Shown here: positions 13,102 to 18,207 of the stretch, one piece after another
Layout: every line of letters begins with the position of its first letter
How positions within the stretch are numbered: position 1 is the stretch's first letter
Source of the DNA: an uncultured Ignavibacteria bacterium
GTDB taxonomy: Bacteria > Bacteroidota > Ignavibacteria > Tepidaquicellales > Tepidaquicellaceae
NCBI GenBank assembly: GCA_937924675.1
Contig: CALEVL010000276.1
Coordinates: 1-18,207, forward strand
Direction: 5' to 3'
DNA length: 18,207 nucleotides
Notes under the pieces: model-generated
Told to the model about the DNA's origin: nothing
What the model saw: only the letters and a program-made list of their open reading frames with translations
Databases searched by the model: none
Program-made: the position numbers and the translations under genes

Positions 13102-15861
13102 TTAAAACTCATATCCAATAGAAAAATAAAAAACGTATGGACCAAAATAGAAAGAGTCGTCCTGCAATCCGCTCTTTGTGAAGAAGCTCTTACCTACTGC
13201 TACAATACCTTCGCCAATCGGAGTGTCAAGTGCAAGGAATGCGCCAAGCCCTTGTCTTAGATCTTTGAATCTTATGTCATCAGCAAAATTCCAGACATTT
13301 CCAAGATCGTATCTTGCACCCAGATATGTATCAAAGAAGATCTTGTAAGGAAAAGAGTATCTGTATTCCACTGAAGCAGCAAGTACTTGTCTTCCACGTA
13401 GTTCATCTTCAACCATTCCGTAAAAGGAATTCTCTCCGCCAAGCGAGAACTGATCCGATAGGGGAGTTGTTTTATCTCCAAATCCGAACTGAAGTCTTGG
13501 TCTCAGAACATGCTCATCTGCAATCCCAAAATATTGATTGTAATTAAAAAAGAGTTTAGTATAACTAAGTGAGCTGTTATTGAGATTTTTTGCTGTCTCG
13601 TAATTGAAATCAAGCAGGAATCCATCATCAGGAAATGGCCACTTGTTTTGAGTATCAAAAATCCCGCCGAATCTGAACTTGGCGATGTCATTGTCTTCCG
13701 AAATGTTTGGATTGCCTGACTTCATCTTAATCTCAAGGTTTTCAAGATATAATTGTCCATAAATTGTTCCAAGCCTTTCAAGTTGTGTGCCTGCAAGCAA
13801 ACTGAATCCACCGGCTATATTACGGTACTCGCCGGTCTTCATAACATCAAACTCCTGAGTTTCGTCATCATTTAACTGCATATAAGTATTGATGTCTCTG
13901 AATTGATAGAAACCGTTCAAATCAAAAGTGAAAGGAAGCGAAAATATCTGATTAGATCTTATCTCTGCTTTGTACAATCTGTTTCTCAAACCTCCTCCAA
14001 TCATCAATCCTGCTTCAATTGCAGTTCCAAAAAGATTCTCGTCTCTCAAATCTGCAAGTGCCTGGAAATTTTTTTCGCTATCAACTCTGATAGTGAGCCG
14101 CAATGTTTTTGTGTTTTTCTCAGCTACAGAAACTAACATTCTGTTACTCTTGAGATTTTTATTCTTTCTGAAGTCAATACTAACTTGCTGAAAAAGATTT
14201 GAACTAATGATATTTTGAAGACTCAAGTCCAGCATATCTCTTCTTACAGGTGTGCTTGTATTCAATGTAATTTCCCTGTCAATTACGTTAGTGTTTGTGC
14301 TCTTATTGCCCTTAACAACAATATCGTTCAATACGCCTTGCGAAAGTTCAATATCAATTTCGTTTGTTTCAAAATTGAATCTGAATTTTTTCAATTCAAC
14401 AAGTGCAAGTCCAAGCTTTCGCAGATCACCAAGAATGTCATCATACAACCTCGACAATGAATTGTTGTTAAGTGTCTTGCCTGAATTTTCCCTGGTATAT
14501 GAATTTATTCTGCTCTTTATTTCCTCAGGAACTTTGCTGTGAAATCTGAAACCGTTCAGTATTGGGTTCGGGCTGAGAACATAATTCACAAAGGCAGTAT
14601 AGCCTTGTCTTTCTACTACTACCTTAACATCGCTAAAGTAACCTGTTTTGTAAATTAATCTCAGATTAGATTCTATGTCTACATACTTCTCAAAATTGCC
14701 GGGCATCAGTTCTGAAATTCTGAACAGAGTGTCTGTCAGTATACCGTTGAATGTTAGCTTGAGAGTTGAATTTGTTACAAAGTTGTTTTGAAATGTTGAT
14801 GAAGATCTTTCCAGAGAATCTATCCCTCTGCTGATCTTTTCTATAGATTCTATTGCAGCAAACTCTCCCTTGGTCTTGAGAAAATTAATATCAGAATAGT
14901 CAGAAAGTGAATGCTTGCCCAAGGCTGGAGTAATTACAACATTCGCCTCTTTGATCTGAAGATCGTTAAGTTGAGACATTGTAATTGAGAGGATTTGGTC
15001 AGCTGTAGAAATAGGGCTTGATAATTCCTCACCTTTCTTGAGAGGACTAGTTGTATTTACAGCTATTACATAATCAGCTCCAAGAGACTTTGCAACATCA
15101 GAAGGAATATTTGCAGTTAATCCACCATCAACCAAGTTCCTCCCGTTTATCTCAATTGGAGAATAAAGCAAAGGAAAAGTCAGGGATGCTTTTATTGACT
15201 GACTCAAATCTCCCTTTGTCAAAACAACTTTCTTTCCCGAATCAATATCCGTAGCAACAGCTGCAAACGGAATCTTAAGGGATAAAAAATTACCAAATGA
15301 ATGATACCTTGCATTCAAGATATGGGAGTTGATTTTCTCAGTGAGATAGAGACCATTTGAAAATGCGGCAGGCAATATGACCGGCTTGATCCCGTCCAGC
15401 GGAATTGTGAACAGGCTTCTGTCCTGAATTTTTTTCTGTTCAGGAAAAAGAGTAGTTCTCTGATATTCATTTGTCAGACTCAATGCCCTGTCCCAGTCAA
15501 ACTTAGTAAATATGTCAAGAAGCTCATCCGTCGTATATCCGCTACTGTAAAAGCCGCCGATAATGCTTCCCATACTGGTACCGACAATTAAGTCAGGGAG
15601 TATGCCTGCTTTTTCAAGTTCACTGATTACACCGATCTGCGTTAGGCCCCTTGCACCGCCTCCGCTTAGGACCAGAGCCACCTTCTTTGTCCTGTATGTT
15701 TTGGGGAATATGTTACAGATATTAGTATCTACAGATGCTTGCTGATGAAGACTGAGACGAATGGTATCGCTGACAATCTCATCAGATGCATTTTGCGCAT
15801 TTGCTGACAAAAAGATTACAAAAGGAAAAAGCAGTGAGAATATTTTTTTCAGGTGATACAA
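13102..15861 (-). CDS. Patatin-like phospholipase fused to POTRA repeats and outer-membrane β-barrel
   Basis: 919 residues counting from TTG 15861. The signal peptide is YHLKKIFSLLFPFVIFLSANAQ. The patatin domain (~60–315) is complete: oxyanion motif GGGARG (67–72), nucleophile Ser96 in GTSMG (94–98) and Asp245 in DGG. This predicts a lipid acyl hydrolase. Three POTRA-like segments follow (~365–428, ~431–510 and ~511–582; the last with DIVVKGNKSTNTNVIDREI). An Omp85-type barrel (~585–919) ends in YFSIGYEF, with the terminal Phe expected of a barrel-assembly signal. The layout matches PlpD/FplA-like type Vd proteins, which usually have one POTRA. I prefer TTG 15861 because AAAGG stands 6 nt before it and the signal peptide is then N-terminal. 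GTG 15906 would add 15 residues and overlap the symporter gene by 17 bp. Confidence 0.93.
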   Translation of the reverse strand: MYHLKKIFSLLFPFVIFLSANAQNASDEIVSDTIRLSLHQQASVDTNICNIFPKTYRTKKVALVLSGGGARGLTQIGVISELEKAGILPDLIVGTSMGSIIGGFYSSGYTTDELLDIFTKFDWDRALSLTNEYQRTTLFPEQKKIQDRSLFTIPLDGIKPVILPAAFSNGLYLTEKINSHILNARYHSFGNFLSLKIPFAAVATDIDSGKKVVLTKGDLSQSIKASLTFPLLYSPIEINGRNLVDGGLTANIPSDVAKSLGADYVIAVNTTSPLKKGEELSSPISTADQILSITMSQLNDLQIKEANVVITPALGKHSLSDYSDINFLKTKGEFAAIESIEKISRGIDSLERSSSTFQNNFVTNSTLKLTFNGILTDTLFRISELMPGNFEKYVDIESNLRLIYKTGYFSDVKVVVERQGYTAFVNYVLSPNPILNGFRFHSKVPEEIKSRINSYTRENSGKTLNNNSLSRLYDDILGDLRKLGLALVELKKFRFNFETNEIDIELSQGVLNDIVVKGNKSTNTNVIDREITLNTSTPVRRDMLDLSLQNIISSNLFQQVSIDFRKNKNLKSNRMLVSVAEKNTKTLRLTIRVDSEKNFQALADLRDENLFGTAIEAGLMIGGGLRNRLYKAEIRSNQIFSLPFTFDLNGFYQFRDINTYMQLNDDETQEFDVMKTGEYRNIAGGFSLLAGTQLERLGTIYGQLYLENLEIKMKSGNPNISEDNDIAKFRFGGIFDTQNKWPFPDDGFLLDFNYETAKNLNNSSLSYTKLFFNYNQYFGIADEHVLRPRLQFGFGDKTTPLSDQFSLGGENSFYGMVEDELRGRQVLAASVEYRYSFPYKIFFDTYLGARYDLGNVWNFADDIRFKDLRQGLGAFLALDTPIGEGIVAVGKSFFTKSGLQDDSFYFGPYVFYFSIGYEF

Positions 15862-15867
15862 TGGGCG

Positions 15868-15872
15868 CCTTT
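15868..15872 (-). promoter_or_regulatory. Ribosome binding site supporting the TTG start of the patatin gene
   Basis: On the − strand AAAGG, a 6-nt spacer, then TTG (15861–15859). It favours this start over GTG 15906, which has no comparable site. Confidence 0.5.
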
Positions 15873-15889
15873 CGAATTGCAGGTAGATT

Positions 15890-17311
15890 TTAATCAGGCT
15901 CGACACGCAATTTTGACTTCTGCGTGAACCCGATAAAATAAATGATCATTCCAAAAATCAGACCCGGATACATTGGTTCAAGACCAAACGGATATGCCGC
16001 CTCTACCAGTGATTTGTTGATGCCACCCATTAGGAACCATAGAAATGAAATAACGAAGGAACCGATCATAGCAATAAAAATATAATTTGAATGAACCTTT
16101 AGCTTATCAAAGTATGCGCTGATAACACCAATCAACAATGCAGGTACAACTAATGTGCCGACCGTGTACCATATATTAACAACTGAAGGTATTATCAATG
16201 CAAGGAATAATGAAAGAACCGCACTGATAATGATTCCAATCTTGTTGAACCGATTATCCTTGTCTTCTTCATTTCGAATTCTTGATACGATATCTCTTCC
16301 AAATGTTGTACCGGAAATAAAAATGTAAGAATGAAGGGAAGACATAACGGTTGCTATCATTCCAATATAGAAAACGGATTTTGCAATTGGCGGAAGAACT
16401 TTCTCGGCAATTGCAGGAAATGATAGTAACGGATCTTTGAGCTCGTTAAGAAAGAATGCTTTGGAATACAGTCCTGCTGTTGTAGTCATGAAATCAAACA
16501 ATATCCAGAATCCAAGTGAAATAAGTATTCCAATTTTTGGTGTCGATTTTCTTTTCGCGGCATAACATCTCTGGTGAAAGGACGGATCTACAAGTACCCA
16601 TGAACCAAGAAAAAACCAAACAAGAAAGTATTGCAATGTCGAATTTCCGAGAAGCTTCAGATCCGCTTCGGGTAGTCTGGAGTCAATATATTCAAAGCCT
16701 CCGAGCGTGTTGAAACAAAACGGCAGAATTATTCCAAATCCGACAAACATTATCACAAACTCAAACATGTTCACTCTGACATCCGCTTTAAGTCCGCCTT
16801 TAAACAGATATAGAATTGAAACTATCAGTGCAAATATCATTCCCCAGAAGAGTTTTACACTGAAGATCAGGCTTATTAGTATTCCCATTATGAACAGATA
16901 GGGGGCAGGAGTTGACATCATGAATACAAAAAACCCTCCGAGTATCCCGACCTTTCTTCCATAGACTCTATTTAGCTTATCAGGTATTGTGTAGAGATGT
17001 GCCTTCCGCACCCTGTCTGAGAGATAGAATGCAAATAGCAGTACAAAGACATAGTATGGGAAAGCATAAAGAAACCAGCCGGATATTCCGAATCTGAATG
17101 TGAACTCGCCAATGCCAAGTACACCTCCATAAAATGTAGAAACAAGAGAAGCAACAAATGCAGGTAAAGTAAGAGTTCTGCCTGCAACAATATAATCTTT
17201 GACTGAATTTGACTCCGTCTTTGTCTTAAATCCGATTACCAGAACGGCAACAAAATATGCAAGTATGATCAGATAGTCGTTTGTTGATAACGCAACGCGA
17301 AAATTTTCCAT
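15890..17311 (-). CDS. Sodium:solute symporter (SSS/SLC5 family)
   Basis: 473 residues with about 13 hydrophobic membrane segments. It begins STNDYLIILAYFVAVLVIGF, the typical first helix, followed by the family's SVKDYIVAGRTL turn and LVSTFYGGVLGIGEFTFRFGISGW. Later segments include SSLHSYIFISGTTFGRDIV, the equivalent of the S-x-x-S-[ST] region near the sodium site in this family, and basic or acidic loops at expected places. These carriers couple Na+ entry to uptake of sugars, amino acids, vitamins or other solutes; the cargo cannot be read from sequence. The gene starts 5 bp after the thiamine diphosphokinase stop, so the two are almost certainly co-transcribed. This suggests, as inference, transport of thiamine or a precursor. 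Alternatively it simply shares an operon. Confidence 0.9.
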   Translation of the reverse strand: MENFRVALSTNDYLIILAYFVAVLVIGFKTKTESNSVKDYIVAGRTLTLPAFVASLVSTFYGGVLGIGEFTFRFGISGWFLYAFPYYVFVLLFAFYLSDRVRKAHLYTIPDKLNRVYGRKVGILGGFFVFMMSTPAPYLFIMGILISLIFSVKLFWGMIFALIVSILYLFKGGLKADVRVNMFEFVIMFVGFGIILPFCFNTLGGFEYIDSRLPEADLKLLGNSTLQYFLVWFFLGSWVLVDPSFHQRCYAAKRKSTPKIGILISLGFWILFDFMTTTAGLYSKAFFLNELKDPLLSFPAIAEKVLPPIAKSVFYIGMIATVMSSLHSYIFISGTTFGRDIVSRIRNEEDKDNRFNKIGIIISAVLSLFLALIIPSVVNIWYTVGTLVVPALLIGVISAYFDKLKVHSNYIFIAMIGSFVISFLWFLMGGINKSLVEAAYPFGLEPMYPGLIFGMIIYFIGFTQKSKLRVEPD

Positions 17312-17316
17312 TCAAT

Positions 17317-17946
17317 TTATATGAAATGCTTTCTGAATATTAAAAGTGAACCGCTCTTGTAATTTATAGAAATGCTTTCCGAAACTGATTCATTCAAACT
17401 TCCTTCTCTCTTACCGAATTCAAGAGTCTCATTATTGAGTGGATATTTGAGTCCTCTGGTTACAATTCCCGTTGCTTTTGGCATTGCCATCATTGACAAA
17501 GTCTCATTTCTACGGTATGAAAACTCCGTATTTTTATCAGCGAAAAAGATCTCAAACTCTTCCGAGAACATTCTCACATCCAGGAACTTGCTAAACCGTT
17601 TCATTACACTGAAATTGTTCATTGTATGATCCGGCCTCTCACTTGCAGCACCAAGAACGGCAACGTTTTCAAAACCTTCAGACCTGCAATAGTTCAAACT
17701 CTTTTCAAAATCCGTTGTCTCTTGTTCATTAATCCTGATAAAACTCACTCCGGATCTTTTGAAATGCTCAGCAGTTTTCATGTTGACAGAATCCATATCA
17801 CCAATTATAACATCCGGAACAATTCTTTTTTTATGAAGATAATTGGCACCGCCGTCAGCCGCAATAATATGGCATCTATCCCCTAATAGCCTTTTAGTCA
17901 ATTTTGAAGAGGGTTCTGTGCCGTTGAGAAATATTGCAGCTCGCAT
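17317..17946 (-). CDS. Thiamine diphosphokinase (thiamine pyrophosphokinase)
   Basis: 209 residues from ATG 17946. It transfers pyrophosphate from ATP to thiamine, giving the cofactor used by enzymes such as the transketolase at the other end of this window. Motifs in order: AADGGANYL (29–37), VIIGDMDSV (46–54), TTDFEKSL (77–84) and GAASERPDHTMNN (99–111), all standard for the catalytic domain. A smaller β-domain (~140–209) that binds thiamine follows. Length is normal. A TTG at 17979 would add 11 residues (MNNINNIQPNF) that the family lacks and that would begin in AT-rich leader, so I prefer the ATG. The symporter gene follows after 5 bp. I see no TPP riboswitch upstream, so control by thiamine is not evident. 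Confidence 0.92.
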   Translation of the reverse strand: MRAAIFLNGTEPSSKLTKRLLGDRCHIIAADGGANYLHKKRIVPDVIIGDMDSVNMKTAEHFKRSGVSFIRINEQETTDFEKSLNYCRSEGFENVAVLGAASERPDHTMNNFSVMKRFSKFLDVRMFSEEFEIFFADKNTEFSYRRNETLSMMAMPKATGIVTRGLKYPLNNETLEFGKREGSLNESVSESISINYKSGSLLIFRKHFI

Positions 17947-17981
17947 AAAGTTTGGCTGAATATTGTTAATATTATTCAAAA

Positions 17982-17987
17982 ATTATA
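17982..17987 (-). promoter_or_regulatory. Candidate −10 box for the thiamine kinase operon
   Basis: A perfect TATAAT on the − strand (plus ATTATA), preceded directly by TG, lies 35 bp before ATG 17946. No convincing −35 is seen at 16–18 bp. The surroundings are AT-rich, so this is tentative. Confidence 0.35.
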
Positions 17988-18087
17988 CATAAAACTTAAG
18001 AGATTTCCTGAGAAGTGAATTGAAATTGGCATATCTCATCACATCCGTCCAAAACGTTTTGTTAAAAGAGCAATTGGCTCGACCCAT

Positions 18088-18207
18088 ATGCAGAGAATAA
18101 AATCATTTACGCTTTCTTTTGAACCCCCGATAGAATCATTCGGGGGCAGGCTAAGAAAGCTTAGCAAAGAAACCCTTCGACAAGCTCAGGGCGGCGAGTC
18201 GCCCGCC
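18088..18207 (+). CDS. Possible start of a gene running off the right edge (weak)
   Basis: From ATG 18088 the + strand is open for 40 codons to the window end, giving MQRIKSFTLSFEPP, then IESFGGRLRKLSKE, then TLRQAQGGESPA. The upstream frame is open back to 18019. No ribosome site stands at a good distance and I recognise no family. The last residues, TLRQAQGG, are simply the translation of the CCCTTCGACAAGCTCAGGG repeat, and two hairpins lie inside. It may be a real divergent gene carrying an in-frame repeat, or a chance frame through a noncoding repeat region; I favour the second. Confidence 0.2.
   Translation, partial: MQRIKSFTLSFEPPIESFGGRLRKLSKETLRQAQGGESPA
18124..18146. repeat. GC-rich hairpin upstream of the thiamine kinase gene
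   Basis: CCCCCGA (18124–18130) pairs perfectly with TCGGGGG (18140–18146) across a 9-nt loop. No T-run follows on either strand. It may be a factor-assisted terminator for genes beyond the right edge or part of an intergenic repeat. Confidence 0.55.
18150..18165. repeat. Small hairpin GCTAAG-AAAG-CTTAGC
   Basis: A 6-bp perfect stem with a 4-nt loop, 3 bp after the preceding hairpin and 7 bp before the edge repeat. Its closeness to both suggests that they are parts of one structured intergenic element. Confidence 0.45.
18173..18207. repeat. One arm of a GC-rich inverted repeat, cut by the window edge
   Basis: CCCTTCGACAAGCTCAGGG (18173–18191) is a short motif I recognise as a recurrent intergenic repeat in many bacterial genomes. 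It runs into GGGCGGCGA-G-TCGCCCGCC (18189–18207), which folds back on itself. The local base composition is far above the AT-rich rest of the window. The visible part looks like the left arm, the loop and the beginning of the right arm of a longer inverted repeat. Confidence 0.6.

Noticed and set aside
13903..14542. Several + strand open frames inside the patatin-barrel gene
   Set aside because: They are shadows of a strongly coding − strand frame with recognisable domains and show no family features of their own.
15862..15906. GTG 15906 as start of the patatin gene
   Set aside because: It would overlap the symporter gene by 17 bp, lacks a ribosome site and places 15 extra residues before the signal peptide. 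TTG 15861 explains the signals better, though this is not certain.
17947..17979. TTG 17979 as start of the thiamine kinase gene
   Set aside because: The 11 added residues are low-complexity and lie outside the usual family N-terminus; ATG 17946 fits.
17980..18207. TPP riboswitch upstream of the thiamine kinase operon
   Set aside because: The conserved CTGAGA and ACCTGA(A)CCTGAT-like boxes are absent on the − strand. The CCCTGAGC present belongs to the edge repeat.
1..18207. CRISPR array, tRNA, rRNA, insertion sequence or prophage
   Set aside because: No regularly spaced repeats, cloverleaf, rRNA-like stretch, transposase, integrase or terminal inverted repeats around a gene were seen.

Overview
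The window looks like a chromosomal housekeeping stretch from a low-GC, diderm bacterium of the Bacteroidetes/Chlorobi/Ignavibacteria assemblage; I would guess Ignavibacteria. The reasons are the split-type transketolase half, a bactofilin, a patatin–POTRA–barrel outer-membrane protein, a PDZ/multi-TM/GAF/SpoIIE phosphatase, weak or absent Shine-Dalgarno signals at many starts, and a Bacteroidetes-like promoter in front of the bactofilin. This placement is inference. No CRISPR array, tRNA, rRNA, transposase or phage gene is visible.

Left part, + strand (1–2145): the 3' end of a transketolase C-terminal subunit gene, then an HtrA/DegQ serine protease. A hairpin terminator ends this unit and serves the convergent bactofilin gene (2175–2684, − strand). 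A 138-bp AT-rich spacer separates the bactofilin from a divergent + strand operon.

Middle, + strand (2823–7018): a GlcD-type FAD-linked oxidase, a hot-dog acyl-CoA thioesterase and NadC are chained by stop/start overlaps. Three small exported proteins follow: one lipoprotein and two with ordinary signal peptides. They are recognisably paralogous to each other and belong to no family I can name. A hairpin terminator ends the run. An orphan polysaccharide flippase and lexA follow; a strong palindrome upstream of lexA is a candidate SOS operator.

Right part, − strand (9170–17946): reading from right to left, thiamine diphosphokinase, a sodium:solute symporter 5 bp behind it (possibly a thiamine or precursor importer), a patatin phospholipase fused to POTRA repeats and an outer-membrane barrel, a membrane-anchored SpoIIE-type phosphatase, and purB. 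purB meets lexA tail to tail with a 4-bp overlap. Upstream of the kinase, the last ~230 bp hold no certain gene. This stretch has a TATAAT box, two compact hairpins, and at the window edge one arm of a GC-rich inverted repeat of the CCCTTCGACAAGCTCAGGG type.

Most of the window is ordinary metabolism and envelope biology. The least explained parts are the three-member exported family (5586–6959), the lexA upstream palindrome, the symporter/thiamine kinase pair and the terminal repeat.
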